Under the pieces are notes generated by a model that was not told where the DNA came from, did no database searches, and saw only the letters and a list, made by a program, of their open reading frames with translations. DNA of 50,068 bases from Patulibacter sp. (GTDB lineage Bacteria > Actinomycetota > Thermoleophilia > Solirubrobacterales > Solirubrobacteraceae): positions 1 to 50,068 of the forward strand of contig NZ_JAURWA010000092.1 in assembly GCF_030655195.1 (NCBI RefSeq), in the 5' to 3' direction. The position numbers and the translations under genes were made by a program. This document shows, one piece after another, positions 30,846 through 39,625 of this stretch; positions within the stretch are counted from its first letter, which is position 1, and each line of letters opens with the position of its first letter.

Positions 30846-31613
30846 GTGCAGCCCGAGATCGATCTGCTGGGCCTCCCGGTCAAGACCTTCGGGCTCTGCT
30901 TCGCCATCGCCTTCCTGGCCGCCGGCGCCGTGCTGACGCGCCGCTTCCGCGAGCTGCGCTGGCCGGGCGACCAGGCGACGGAGGCCCTGCTGGCCGCCCT
31001 CGTCGGCGGACTCGTCGGGGCCCGGGCGTACTGGCTGATCGACAACTGGTCCGAGGCCCAGGGCGATCTGGTCGGGTCGCTCTTCGGCGGCTCGGGCCTC
31101 ACGTGGTACGGCGGGGCGCTGGGCGGTGCGCTCGCCGTCCTGGCCTGGGCCCGCTGGCGCGACCACCTCAACGCCCGGCTGCTCGACGCCGCCGCCCCGG
31201 CGCTGGCGCTCGGCTACGCGATCGGGCGCGTCGGCTGCCAGGTCTCCGGCGACGGCGACTACGGCCGGGCGTCCGATCTGCCCTGGGCGATGGCCTACCC
31301 CGACGGCGTCGTGCCCACGGACGAGGTCGTCCAGCCCACGCCGATCTACGAGACGCTCTCCATGGGGCTCGCCGCCCTCGTGCTCTGGCAGCTGCGCGAC
31401 CGGCTCCCCGCCGGGGCGCTGTTCGGCCTGTACCTCGTCTTCGCCGGGGTCGAGCGGTTCGTCGTCGAGTTCTGGCGGCGCAACCCGGACGTGGACCTGG
31501 GGCTGACGACCGCCCAGGTCACGAGCCTGGGGATGCTCGTCGTCGGGACCGCGCTCGTCGTGTGGCGCCTGCGCGTGCACCGCCCGCAGGGCCCCCGGGC
31601 GGCGGCGTCCTGA
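30846..31613 (+). CDS. lgt: Prolipoprotein diacylglyceryl transferase
   Basis: Transfers diacylglycerol from phosphatidylglycerol to the lipobox cysteine of prolipoproteins. The 255-residue, seven-helix membrane protein has 'LVGARAYWLIDNW' early, 'GLTWYGGALGGALAVLAW' (catalytic periplasmic loop) and the signature 'GRVGCQVSGDGDYG', where the invariant Arg and Gly are kept. 'PTPIYETLSMGLAALVLW' is also typical. At least three lipoprotein genes in this window (13344, 23970, 39640) would be substrates. The start is supported by the TAGCCT box. The next gene lacks a clear box and may be co-transcribed. Confidence 0.95.
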   Translation: MQPEIDLLGLPVKTFGLCFAIAFLAAGAVLTRRFRELRWPGDQATEALLAALVGGLVGARAYWLIDNWSEAQGDLVGSLFGGSGLTWYGGALGGALAVLAWARWRDHLNARLLDAAAPALALGYAIGRVGCQVSGDGDYGRASDLPWAMAYPDGVVPTDEVVQPTPIYETLSMGLAALVLWQLRDRLPAGALFGLYLVFAGVERFVVEFWRRNPDVDLGLTTAQVTSLGMLVVGTALVVWRLRVHRPQGPRAAAS

Positions 31614-31690
31614 GCGCCGGCCCTACGACGTCCGTCCAGGCCGTCGGATCCGGTCTCAAGTCGCGCGGCACCCCTGCCGATCCACCGAAC

Positions 31691-32344
31691 GTGTCGCGTC
31701 TGCGCCTCATCCGCTCCGTCGCGCCGGGGATCAGCCTGGGGGCGGTCCCCGTGGTCGCCGCCGTCGTCCTCGCCGCCGGTGCCGCCGGCGTGCTCGGCGG
31801 CACCGGCGTCGTGAGCGTGCCCGGCGGTTCGACGGACGCGCCGCTCGTCGTCAGCGCCGCCGGCAACCGCGACCTGCCGCTCGTGGCCTCGGCCAGCAGC
31901 GACGCCGCCGTGGCCCTCCCCGAGGCGCCGACCACCGCGACTGCCGCGGCCGCCCCGACCGCCGCGACCACGACGACCGCCTCGAGCGCCGCCGCACCGG
32001 TCACGACGACGGCCGCGCAGCCGGAGCCGCTGGACCGCGGCACCGCGACGACGGCCCCGTCGAAGGAGACGCCGACCGTCGCCGCCCCGGCCGACACGAC
32101 GCCGACCACGCCGACGACCCCGGCCGCCGCTCCCGTCCGCGGGGCGCTGCCCGCCGTCGGCAAGGGCCTCGACGACACCACCGACGACCTGGCCGACGTC
32201 ACGAAGTCCCTGACGGACGGCATCACGGACGCCGTCGGCGGCGCGCGGTCGGTCCTCGGCTACCTCGTCGACGGCCTCGGCACCGCGGTCGACGACACGG
32301 TGCGCGGCCTGGGCAACGGCCTCGGCTCCGCGCTGGGCAACTAG
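31691..32344 (+). CDS. Secreted Ala/Thr-rich low-complexity protein of unknown function
   Basis: 217 residues. A basic start 'VSRLRLIRSVAPG' leads into a hydrophobic segment 'AVPVVAAVVLAAGAAGVLGG' at about 18-37, a signal peptide or anchor. Residues about 70-150 are Ala/Thr/Pro-rich and resemble a wall-spanning or O-glycosylated linker. The last 65 residues are amphipathic helices ('LDDTTDDLADVTKSLTDGIT', 'LGTAVDDTVRGLGNGLG'). No family is recognised. The GTG is the only usable in-frame start after lgt. No -10 box is obvious, so it is probably transcribed with lgt. Confidence 0.55.
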   Translation: MSRLRLIRSVAPGISLGAVPVVAAVVLAAGAAGVLGGTGVVSVPGGSTDAPLVVSAAGNRDLPLVASASSDAAVALPEAPTTATAAAAPTAATTTTASSAAAPVTTTAAQPEPLDRGTATTAPSKETPTVAAPADTTPTTPTTPAAAPVRGALPAVGKGLDDTTDDLADVTKSLTDGITDAVGGARSVLGYLVDGLGTAVDDTVRGLGNGLGSALGN

Positions 32345-32386
32345 CCCGCGCCGCGTCGCACCCCGCGGTCCCGGCCACCGCGCTGG

Positions 32387-32392
32387 CATCAT
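32387..32392 (+). promoter_or_regulatory. Weak -10 box (CATCAT) of lysA
   Basis: CATCAT, 9 bases, then ATG at 32402. It differs from TANNNT at the first base. Confidence 0.35.
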
Positions 32393-32401
32393 CCGGCGGC
32401 G

Positions 32402-33694
32402 ATGACCGCCGACCCCCTCGCCGTCTACCCCCTGGGCAGCACGCTCGACGACCGCGGCCGGCTGCAGCTCGGCGGCTGCGACGCGCTCGAGCTCGCGGCC
32501 GAGCACGGGACGCCCGCCTACGTCGTGGCCGAGGACGACCTGCGCGCCCAGGCGCGCGCCTACCTCGAGGCCTTCGAGCGCCGCGCGCCCGGCGCCCACG
32601 TGTCGTTCGCGTCCAAGGCGTTCCCGTGCACCGCGGTCCTGCGGGCGTTCGAGGAGGAGGGGCTGGGCTGCGACGTGGCCTCCGGCGGCGAGCTGGCGCT
32701 GGCCCTGAACGCCGGCTTCGCGCCCGACCGGATCCACCTGCACGGCAACGCCAAGTCCGAGGCCGAGCTGCAGGCCGCCGTCGACCACGGCGTCCGGCAG
32801 GTCGTGATCGACAACGCGGGGGACGTCGAGCGGCTCGCCCGGATCGCGCGGGAGCGCGGCGTGGTCCAGGCCGTCGCCATCCGCGTGACGCCCGACGTGC
32901 GCGGCGACACCCACGACGGGATCTCGACCGGGCAGGCGGACTCGAAGTTCGGCCTCGGGCTCGACGAGACGCGCGAGACGATCGATCGGATCGGCGCGCT
33001 GGGGTCGCTGCGCCTCGACGGCCTGCACTTCCACGTCGGCTCGCAGCTCCTCGAGCTCGACGTCTTCCGTCGCGCGGTGGCCGCGATCGCCCCGCTGGCC
33101 GGCGCGGTCGAGGAGGTGAACCTGGGCGGTGGCCTCGGTGTGGCCTACACCGCCGACCAGGCGGACCTCCTGCCCTCGGTCGACGACTACGTGCGGGTGA
33201 AGGTCGACGCCGCGCGGGAGCTGATCGGCGACCGCGTCCGGATCGCCGACGAGCCCGGACGGTCGCTCGTCGGCCGCAGCGGCGTCACGCTCTACCGCGT
33301 CGAGACGGTCAAGCGGAACGTCTCGACGTGGGTCGGGGTCGACGGCGGCATGGCGGACAACCTGCGGCCGATGCTCTACGACGCGCAGTACGAGGTCCAG
33401 GTCGTCGACCGCTTCGCCGGCACGTCGCACGCGCGGGCCGACGAACCCACCGCGTGCCGCGTGGTCGGCAAGCACTGCGAGTCCAGCGACGTGCTCGTCC
33501 GGGACGCGCGGCTGGACGACCCCCGGCCGGGCGACGTCCTCGTCACCCCGGTGACGGGCGCCTACGGCTTCGCGATGTCGAACACCTACAACGGCGTGCC
33601 GCGCCCGCCCGTGGTCTTCGTCTCGGGCGGCCGGTCGCGCGTCGTGGTCCGGCGCGAGCGGGTCGACGAGCTCTGGGGCCGCGACGTCGGCTGA
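32402..33694 (+). CDS. lysA: Diaminopimelate decarboxylase
   Basis: Last step of lysine synthesis: PLP-dependent decarboxylation of meso-diaminopimelate. The 430-residue fold-type III enzyme has the PLP lysine in 'VSFASKAFPC' (about 63-72), 'LHFHVGSQL' for phosphate contacts, 'NLGGGLGVAY' and the C-terminal barrel with 'GKHCESSDVL' (the active-site Cys from the partner subunit) and 'GAYGFAMSNTYN'. The length is normal. It heads a lysine/threonine block followed by hom, thrC and thrB, with an antisense HAD gene in between. Confidence 0.96.
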   Translation: MTADPLAVYPLGSTLDDRGRLQLGGCDALELAAEHGTPAYVVAEDDLRAQARAYLEAFERRAPGAHVSFASKAFPCTAVLRAFEEEGLGCDVASGGELALALNAGFAPDRIHLHGNAKSEAELQAAVDHGVRQVVIDNAGDVERLARIARERGVVQAVAIRVTPDVRGDTHDGISTGQADSKFGLGLDETRETIDRIGALGSLRLDGLHFHVGSQLLELDVFRRAVAAIAPLAGAVEEVNLGGGLGVAYTADQADLLPSVDDYVRVKVDAARELIGDRVRIADEPGRSLVGRSGVTLYRVETVKRNVSTWVGVDGGMADNLRPMLYDAQYEVQVVDRFAGTSHARADEPTACRVVGKHCESSDVLVRDARLDDPRPGDVLVTPVTGAYGFAMSNTYNGVPRPPVVFVSGGRSRVVVRRERVDELWGRDVG

Positions 33695-33710
33695 TCCCCG
33701 GCGCGGCGGC

Positions 33711-34352
33711 TCAGGGCAGGTCGGCCCCGCGGAGGAACGCAGAGACGTCGTCGACGACCTCGTCCGCGTCCCGCAGCGCGTCGCCGTCGTGGGAGCAGCG
33801 CACCGCCACCACGCGCATCCCCGCGGCCCGGCCGGCGGCGATGCCGGCCGGCGCGTCCTCGAGCACCAGGCAGTCGGCCGGGTCGACGCCGAGCTCCCGC
33901 GCGCCCAGCAGGTAGGGATCGGGATCCGGCTTGACGCGGGCCGTCCGCTCCGCGGTGATCAGCACGGCCGGGACCGGGAGGCCGGCGGCGCGGATCCGGG
34001 CCAGGGCGAGCGGCCGGGTGCACGACGTGACGACCGCGACGAGGGGCCATCCGGCGGTGGCGGCCCCCGCGTCCTCCGCCGCGGCGACGCGCAGGAGCAC
34101 GTCCGCGCCCGGCAGCGCACGGACGCCCTCGAGGTCGGCGATCTCCCGGCGCTCGAGCTCGTCGGCCTCCGCATCGGCGTCGAGGTGCGGGGCGAGGGTC
34201 GCGACGATCGACCGCGCCGGGATGCCGTGAGGATGCTTCTCGGCGGGGAGCACCGGGAGGTCCCGGTCGCGCATCCAGCCCTGCCAGACCCGGAGGACCG
34301 CCGGGGTGGAGTCCACGAGCGTGCCGTCGAGGTCGGAGAGGATCGCGCGCAT
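33711..34352 (-). CDS. HAD-superfamily hydrolase (phosphoglycolate/sugar phosphatase-like)
   Basis: 213 residues. Motif I 'DLDGTLVDST' (7-16) carries the nucleophile and the acid Asp. A helical cap occupies about 18-85. Motif II is the 'VVTSCTRP' Thr/Ser, motif III is the lysine in 'TARVKPDPDPYLLGARELGV', and motif IV is 'CLVLEDAPAGIAAG'. All four are intact. It resembles the subfamily I phosphatases acting on small sugar or glycol phosphates. It lies antisense between lysA and hom. No evidence links it to threonine synthesis, since thrB and thrC are both present. Confidence 0.85.
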   Translation of the reverse strand: MRAILSDLDGTLVDSTPAVLRVWQGWMRDRDLPVLPAEKHPHGIPARSIVATLAPHLDADAEADELERREIADLEGVRALPGADVLLRVAAAEDAGAATAGWPLVAVVTSCTRPLALARIRAAGLPVPAVLITAERTARVKPDPDPYLLGARELGVDPADCLVLEDAPAGIAAGRAAGMRVVAVRCSHDGDALRDADEVVDDVSAFLRGADLP

Positions 34353-34423
34353 CGCCGACAGGGTCCCACGCGGCCGCGGAGGACGGACGGTCCACCGCGG
34401 GCCGGTCGCCCGGGAACCCGTGC

Positions 34424-34429
34424 GATGAT
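34424..34429 (+). promoter_or_regulatory. Weak -10 box (GATGAT) of hom
   Basis: GATGAT, 8 bases, then ATG at 34438. The first base deviates from the usual T. Confidence 0.35.
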
Positions 34430-34437
34430 CAGGCGCG

Positions 34438-35673
34438 ATGCCGGACGCTCCCGCCCCGTTCCGCGTCGGCCTGCTCGGTCACGGCACCGTCGGCTCGGCC
34501 GTCGACCTGCTGCTGCCCGAGCGCGCGGACGCCATCGCCCACGTCACCGGCCTGCGGCCGGAGGTCTCGGGGGTGCTCACGACCTCGCGCGGCGACTTCG
34601 AGGAGATCCTCGCGGGCTCCGATCTGATCGTCGAGGTCATGGGGGGCATCGATCCCGCCCACGAGTACGTCACCCGGGCCATCCGCGCGGGCAAGCACGT
34701 CGTGACGGCGAACAAGCAGCTCCTGGCCGAGCACGGCGAGGAGCTCTGGGGCCTGGCCCGCGAGCACGGGGTGCAGCTCCGGTTCGAGGCCGCCGTCGCC
34801 GGCGTCGTGCCGATCATCCGCGTGCTGCAGGAGTCGCTGACCGGCCAGCACATCGACCGCCTGCACGGGATCGTCAACGGCACGACGAACTTCATCCTCA
34901 GCCGGATGGCCGCCACGGGCGCCTCGTACGCCGAGGCGCTGGAGGAGGCGCAGGAGCTCGGGTACGCCGAGTCCGACCCGACCGACGACGTCTCGGGCAA
35001 GGACGCCGCCGCGAAGATGGCGATCCTGGCCCGCTTGGCGTTCGACACGCCGGTGCACCTCTCCGACGTCCCGTACGAGGGCATCGAGCAGCTGACGACG
35101 GAGGACATCGAGTACGCCCGGGAGCTCGGCCTGTCGCTGCGGCTGATCGGCACCGCCGAGCGCATCGGCGACGAGCTGGCCGTCCGCGTGCACCCCGCGT
35201 TCCTCTACGCCGGGCACCCGCTGTCGTCCGTGGACGGGCCGTTCAACGCCGTGACGATCGAGTCGCCGTCGATCACGGAGATCACGCTCTCGGGTCCGGG
35301 CGCCGGTGGCCCCCAGACGGCCACGGCGGTCATCGGCGACGTGATCTCCGCGATGATCCCGCCCGCCCAGACGCCGCCGACGCAGAACAAGCTCGGCTTC
35401 GTCGACGACGTCGCGTCGAGCTTCTACCTCCACGTCGAGGTCGCCGACAAGCCCGGCGTGCTCGCCCAGATCGCCCAGGTCCTCGGGCTGCAGGGCGTCT
35501 CGGTCAAGAGCGTCGTCCAGAAGGGCACCGGCACCGGCGCCCGTCTCGTCCTGGTCGTCCACCCCGTCCTGGAGTCCCGCTTCTTCGGCGCGGTGCAGCT
35601 CATCGCCTCCAAGGACTTCGTGACCGCACCCCCGCGCGCGATCCGCGTGATCGACGAGGAGTTCGCCTCGTGA
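34438..35673 (+). CDS. hom: Homoserine dehydrogenase with ACT domain
   Basis: Reduces aspartate semialdehyde to homoserine. The 411-residue monofunctional enzyme has the NAD(P) loop 'VGLLGHGTVGSAV' (10-22), the catalytic 'TANKQLLAEHG', the substrate-binding 'GIVNGTTNFILSRM' and 'AESDPTDDVSGKDAAAKMAIL'-type helix. A C-terminal ACT domain (about 325-405, 'SFYLHVEVADKPGVLAQIAQ' start) is the usual site of threonine feedback. thrC overlaps its stop (GTGA). The weak GATGAT box upstream suggests leaderless transcription. Confidence 0.96.
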   Translation: MPDAPAPFRVGLLGHGTVGSAVDLLLPERADAIAHVTGLRPEVSGVLTTSRGDFEEILAGSDLIVEVMGGIDPAHEYVTRAIRAGKHVVTANKQLLAEHGEELWGLAREHGVQLRFEAAVAGVVPIIRVLQESLTGQHIDRLHGIVNGTTNFILSRMAATGASYAEALEEAQELGYAESDPTDDVSGKDAAAKMAILARLAFDTPVHLSDVPYEGIEQLTTEDIEYARELGLSLRLIGTAERIGDELAVRVHPAFLYAGHPLSSVDGPFNAVTIESPSITEITLSGPGAGGPQTATAVIGDVISAMIPPAQTPPTQNKLGFVDDVASSFYLHVEVADKPGVLAQIAQVLGLQGVSVKSVVQKGTGTGARLVLVVHPVLESRFFGAVQLIASKDFVTAPPRAIRVIDEEFAS

Positions 35674-36788
35674 GCACCGACGGCCTCATCACCCCGCCCG
35701 GGGGCGCGCGCGGCGACCGCGTGGCGCACCGCCTGCAGGGGCCCGACTCGATCCGCCGGATGGGCCTGATCGAGCGCTACCTCGACCGGCTGCCGTTCGA
35801 GGCCGGCGACCCGATCGTGTCCCTCAACGAGGGCTCGACGCCGTTGATCTTCGCCCCGCGCCTGTCCGAGCGCGTCGACGCCGAGGTCTTCCTGAAGTAC
35901 GAGGGCCTGAACCCCACGGGCTCGTTCAAGGACCGCGGGATGACGTGCGCGGTCTCCGCCGCCGTCCGCGACGGCGCCGACGCGGTCATCTGCGCGTCGA
36001 CGGGCAACACCGCCGCCTCCCTGGCGGCCTACGCCGCCCGGGCCGGCATCCGCGGCGTCGTGCTCGTCCCGGACGGCAAGATCGCCGCGGGCAAGCTCGC
36101 CCAGGCGCTGATGCACGGGGCGCAGGTCGTCGCCCTGCGCGGCAACTTCGACGAGGCGCTGCGGCTCGTCCGCGAGATCACGCAGATCCACCCCATCGCG
36201 CTGGTCAACTCGGTCAACGACTACCGCATCGCCGGGCAGAAGTGTGCGGCGTTCGAGGTCATGGAGGACCTCGACGGTCGCCTCGACGCGCTCTGCATCC
36301 CCGTCGGCAACGCGGGCAACATCACGGCCTACTGGAAGGGCTTCCAGGAGCTGCACGCCGAGGACCCGTCGGTCAGCCTGCCCGCCATGCACGGCTTCCA
36401 GGCCCGCGGCGCCAACCCGCTCGTCCGCGGCGAGATGGTGCCCGAGCCCGAGACGATCGCCTCGGCCATCCGCATCGGCGCGCCCGCGCGCTGGGAGGAG
36501 GCGATGGCCGCGATGACCGGGTCCGGCGGCACCGTCGCCGACTGCACGGACGAGGAGATCCTCGACGCCTACCGCTTCCTCGCCCGCGAGGAGGGCGTGT
36601 TCTGCGAGCCGTCGTCGGCCACGTCGGTCGCCGGCCTGCTCAAGCACGGGGTGGGCGACGCCCGCCGGGTCGTCTGCGTGCTCACCGGCCACGGCCTGAA
36701 GGACCCGCAGACCGCGCTGGACGAGTCGCCGCCGGTCGTCCCGTGCGAGCCGTCGCTGTCGGCGCTGGAGAAGATCCTCGTCGGCTGA
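35670..36788 (+). CDS. thrC: Threonine synthase
   Basis: Converts O-phosphohomoserine to threonine with PLP. The 372-residue type I enzyme has the PLP lysine in 'GLNPTGSFKDRGMT' and phosphate-binding 'CIPVGNAGNITAYW'. 'STGNTAASLAAYAARAG' and 'CEPSSATSVAGLLK' are also standard. An N-terminal stretch of about 30 residues precedes the fold. The GTG overlaps the hom stop and has GAGGAG 8 bases upstream, a clear ribosome site for a gene inside an operon. thrB follows after 68 bases with its own -10 box. Confidence 0.96.
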   Translation: MSTDGLITPPGGARGDRVAHRLQGPDSIRRMGLIERYLDRLPFEAGDPIVSLNEGSTPLIFAPRLSERVDAEVFLKYEGLNPTGSFKDRGMTCAVSAAVRDGADAVICASTGNTAASLAAYAARAGIRGVVLVPDGKIAAGKLAQALMHGAQVVALRGNFDEALRLVREITQIHPIALVNSVNDYRIAGQKCAAFEVMEDLDGRLDALCIPVGNAGNITAYWKGFQELHAEDPSVSLPAMHGFQARGANPLVRGEMVPEPETIASAIRIGAPARWEEAMAAMTGSGGTVADCTDEEILDAYRFLAREEGVFCEPSSATSVAGLLKHGVGDARRVVCVLTGHGLKDPQTALDESPPVVPCEPSLSALEKILVG

Positions 36789-36841
36789 CGGGCGGCCCCG
36801 CGGGTGCTCCCGGGCGAGCGTTCGCGGGACGGTCCGTGGGG

Positions 36842-36847
36842 TACGGT
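36842..36847 (+). promoter_or_regulatory. -10 box (TACGGT) of thrB
   Basis: TACGGT, 9 bases, then ATG at 36857. thrB can thus be expressed separately from hom-thrC. Confidence 0.55.
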
Positions 36848-36856
36848 AGGCGTCGC

Positions 36857-37726
36857 ATGGGTCGCACCGTCTCCGTCTCCGTCCCCGCCTCGAGCGCCAA
36901 CCTCGGGCCGGGCTTCGACTGCATGGCCGCCGCCCTCGGGCTCTGGCTGCACGTCGAGGTCGAGGAGACCGGCACGTTCGCCGTCGAGCACGACCTGCCG
37001 CTGCCCACCGACCGGGGCAACGCGATCGTCCAGGCGTTCGAGCGCCTGCGGTCCGCCGACGGCGTCACGTTCCGCGTCCGGACGGACATCCCGCTGGCCG
37101 GGGGCCTCGGCTCGAGCGCGACGGCGATCGTCGCCGGCCTCGCCGCCGCGGCGGCGCTCGACGGCGGCAGCACGGAGCCCGAGGCGCTGCTGCCGCTCGC
37201 GGTCGACCTGGAGGGGCATCCCGACAACGTCAGCGCCGCGCTGTTCGGGGGCATCGTCCTGACCGACGGCAGCTGGTGCGTGCGGATCGCCCCGCCCGAC
37301 GGTCTCGAGGCCGTCTTCGTCGTGCCCCACGAGGCCGTCCGCACGGCGGCGGCCCGCGCCGTGCTGCCGCAGACCGTGCCGCTCGAGGACGCCACCGCCA
37401 ACGTCGCCTGGGGCGCGTCCCTGGCGATCGGCCTGGAGCGCGGCGACCTCGACATCGTCGCCCACAGCCTGCAGGACGTCCTCCACCAGCCCCACCGCGC
37501 GGCCCTCTTCCCGCGCTCGTCCGAGCTGGTGGACGACGCGACGAGCCTCGGCGCGATCGGTGCGACCGTCAGCGGTGCCGGACCGACCGTGATGCTCTGG
37601 ACGAGCTCGGACGCCGCGCCCGCGGTCCTGGAGGCCGCCCGCGAGCGGGCCGGGAGCTGGGCGACGGTGCTGCACGCGCCGTTCGTCGGCGACGGCGCGC
37701 GCGTCGCCGTCGTCGTCCCCGACTGA
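36857..37726 (+). CDS. thrB: Homoserine kinase
   Basis: Phosphorylates homoserine for threonine synthase. The 289-residue GHMP kinase has 'VPASSANLGPGFDCMAAALG' at the N-terminus, the ATP-binding glycine/serine loop 'PLAGGLGSSATAIVAGLAAA' and the C-terminal 'GATVSGAGPTVM' motif. All three GHMP motifs are intact and the length is normal. A convergent parA gene follows after 76 bases. Confidence 0.95.
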   Translation: MGRTVSVSVPASSANLGPGFDCMAAALGLWLHVEVEETGTFAVEHDLPLPTDRGNAIVQAFERLRSADGVTFRVRTDIPLAGGLGSSATAIVAGLAAAAALDGGSTEPEALLPLAVDLEGHPDNVSAALFGGIVLTDGSWCVRIAPPDGLEAVFVVPHEAVRTAAARAVLPQTVPLEDATANVAWGASLAIGLERGDLDIVAHSLQDVLHQPHRAALFPRSSELVDDATSLGAIGATVSGAGPTVMLWTSSDAAPAVLEAARERAGSWATVLHAPFVGDGARVAVVVPD

Positions 37727-37802
37727 TCCGGGACCCGCCCGCCGGCAGGGCGCCGGGGGACGGAGGCGGCGCAGCGCCGGCCGGCCGCGCCCGGCGGGAG
37801 CG

Positions 37803-38591
37803 CTAGGCCCGCGCGGCCTTGGCCAGCGCGGTCAGCTTGCGCTTCGCCGCGCTCTCGCCGAGGGCGCCGGCCAGCTCGCGGGCGAGGTCGAGGTAGTCCA
37901 CGCCCAGCTCCGGGCGGTGGTCGAGGATCGACACGCCGCGCTCCGCGGACTCGGCGTAGGCGATCGACGAGCGGATGACGGCGTCGAGGATCTTGCCGGG
38001 ATGGGCCTCCCGCAGGGCCACGACGGCCTCCCGGGAGTGAACCGTCCGCAGGTCCGCCTTCGTGACGACGGCGCCGAGGAGCTCGAGGTCGGGGTTCAGC
38101 CCGTCCTTGGCCAGCTCGATGACCTGCAGCGCCTGCTCGACGCCCTGCAGCGCGAAGTACTGGGCCTCGCACGCGATCAGTGCGTGGCTCGCGGCGACCA
38201 GCGCGTTGACGGTCAGCAGGCCGAGGTTCGGCGGGCAGTCCAGGAGCACCACGTCGACGTCGTCGTCGACCCCCCGGAGCACCTTGCGCAGCGTCAGCTC
38301 GCGGCCCATCCGGCCCGCGAGGGCCAGCTCGGCCTCGGCGAGCTGCAGGTTGGCCGGGATCACCCCGTCGTGCACGGCGTCCCCGGCCTGGGCCCTGCCG
38401 GTGAGGACCTCGGCGATCGTCGGCGTGGCGTCGGCCGGCACGTCGAAGTAGTCCGAGAGGTTGCCCTGCGGGTCCAGGTCGATCGCCAGGACCCGCAGCC
38501 CTCCGCGCCGGAACGCGTCGGCGAGCGTGCGGACGGTGGTCGTCTTCCCGGTGCCGCCCTTCTGGGACAGCACGGCGATCCGGTGGGCCAT
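37803..38591 (-). CDS. ParA/Soj-family ATPase without an adjacent ParB
   Basis: 262 residues. The deviant Walker A 'KGGTGKTTT' (11-19) keeps both lysines. Walker A' is 'IDLDPQGNLSDYF' and Walker B 'VVLLDCPPNLGLLTVNAL'. The C-terminal helices carry basic residues that may bind DNA. The fold is that of chromosome or cargo-positioning ATPases, but there is no parB, parS-like palindrome or replication gene nearby. It could position a cellular cargo. The minus-strand box TAGACT lies 6 bases before the ATG. It is divergent from a small Zn-ribbon protein, a possible partner. Confidence 0.88.
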   Translation of the reverse strand: MAHRIAVLSQKGGTGKTTTVRTLADAFRRGGLRVLAIDLDPQGNLSDYFDVPADATPTIAEVLTGRAQAGDAVHDGVIPANLQLAEAELALAGRMGRELTLRKVLRGVDDDVDVVLLDCPPNLGLLTVNALVAASHALIACEAQYFALQGVEQALQVIELAKDGLNPDLELLGAVVTKADLRTVHSREAVVALREAHPGKILDAVIRSSIAYAESAERGVSILDHRPELGVDYLDLARELAGALGESAAKRKLTALAKAARA

Positions 38592-38597
38592 GGGCGC

Positions 38598-38603
38598 AGT
38601 CTA
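38598..38603 (-). promoter_or_regulatory. -10 box (TAGACT) of the ParA-like gene
   Basis: TAGACT on the minus strand, 6 bases, then ATG at 38591. Confidence 0.55.
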
Positions 38604-38667
38604 TGGACGGTCGCGGCGCGGAGCCCGGGGGAGGAGCTGCCCCCGCGGCGGCGAACAGCCTCGAGAC

Positions 38668-38940
38668 ATGCGCCGCCAGCCGATCTCCGAAGCCGATCTC
38701 GAGCGCCAGCTGCTGCGGAGGTCCGTGTCGTCCCTGCACGCCGAGCGGCTGAACTGCCACCGCTGCGGACGCACCCCGCTGGTCGGCGAGGTCGTCTACC
38801 GCTACCCCCGGGAGCGCACGATCTGCGCCCTCTGCGTGCCGTACCGGCGCGACCGGCCGCTCGCGTCGATCCCGGTCCGCCACGGCGAGGAGATCCGCGC
38901 CCAGCGGCTGACCCCGCCGGTCGCCGACCCCACCGCCTGA
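38668..38940 (+). CDS. Small Zn-ribbon-like protein of unknown function
   Basis: 90 residues, basic. A helix 'ISEADLERQLLRRSVSSLHA' is followed by a four-cysteine module 'CHRCGRTPLVGEVVYRY' then 'RTICALC' (Cys30, Cys33, Cys51, Cys54), a likely zinc ribbon. The C-terminal 'RRDRPLASIPVRHGEEIR' is charged and probably flexible. The weak hexamer CAGCCT lies 6 bases before the ATG. It is divergent from the ParA-like gene with 76 bases between them. A nucleic-acid- or protein-binding role is plausible; no family can be named. Confidence 0.6.
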   Translation: MRRQPISEADLERQLLRRSVSSLHAERLNCHRCGRTPLVGEVVYRYPRERTICALCVPYRRDRPLASIPVRHGEEIRAQRLTPPVADPTA

Positions 38941-39015
38941 GGCGCACGCCGGCGGTCCTCCGTCGGCGAGGACCCGCCCCGACGGCCCATGGGGTCGGAC
39001 GGACGGGGCCGGGGC

Positions 39016-39021
39016 TACACT
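39016..39021 (+). promoter_or_regulatory. -10 box (TACACT) of the SRPBCC gene
   Basis: TACACT, 7 bases, then GTG at 39029. Confidence 0.55.
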
Positions 39022-39028
39022 TCGAGTC

Positions 39029-39616
39029 GTGGATCCGGTCACGAGCACGGTCAGCATCAGTCGCCCCCGTGAGGAGGTGTTCGCGTACCTCTCGGACATC
39101 GCGAACCACCGGCGGTTCCTCGACGGGCGCCTGACGTCCTGGCACCTCACCCGCGAGGACTCGATCGGCTTGGGCGCCGGCGTCCGCGTCAAGGCGAAGC
39201 TGCCGCTGAACCGCTTCTCGTACTTCGACGTCACGTTCACGGAGGTCGAGCCGCCGTACCGCATCGCGATGGTCGGCCGGGGCGGCAAGTACGACCGCAC
39301 GCTCGTGCTGGGCGAGATCACGATCCGCGACGACGGCCCGCACGGGTCGACGGTCGCGTGGACGATCGAGACCGAGACGTCGATGCCCTCGGACGGCATC
39401 ATGGAGACCGTCGGCCTGCAGAAGACGCTCGCCAGGCGCGGGCTGAAGAAGGGCCTCGAGCGGCTCCGGGCGATCCTGGAGGACGGCGCCGAGGGCTCCG
39501 CGCCGGTCACGATCGCGGGCGGCGCACGCAAGCCGGCGACCGGGTTCCGGCTCCCGCAGGAGCTCGCCGACCAGGCCCACCCCGTCGACGGGTCGCGCGC
39601 GCACGCCTCGTCGTGA
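39029..39616 (+). CDS. SRPBCC (START/polyketide-cyclase-like) family protein
   Basis: 195 residues. 'VTSTVSISRPREEVFAYLSD' then 'IANHRRFLDGRLTSWHLT' is the usual start of the helix-grip SRPBCC fold, followed by the beta strands 'GAGVRVKAKLPLNRFSYFDV' and 'YRIAMVGRGGKYDRTLV'. The long C-terminal helix has 'GLKKGLERLRAILE'. Such proteins bind hydrophobic ligands in a deep cavity or act as cyclases or transfer proteins. There is no signal peptide. The last 35 residues are disordered. The ligand is unknown. A lipoprotein gene follows 23 bases later with its own -10 box. Confidence 0.82.
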   Translation: MDPVTSTVSISRPREEVFAYLSDIANHRRFLDGRLTSWHLTREDSIGLGAGVRVKAKLPLNRFSYFDVTFTEVEPPYRIAMVGRGGKYDRTLVLGEITIRDDGPHGSTVAWTIETETSMPSDGIMETVGLQKTLARRGLKKGLERLRAILEDGAEGSAPVTIAGGARKPATGFRLPQELADQAHPVDGSRAHASS

Positions 39617-39625
39617 GCGCTCGAC

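Noticed and set aside
33711-34352. The HAD gene as a missing threonine-pathway enzyme
   Set aside because: hom, thrB and thrC are all present and complete, and the gene is antisense to them.
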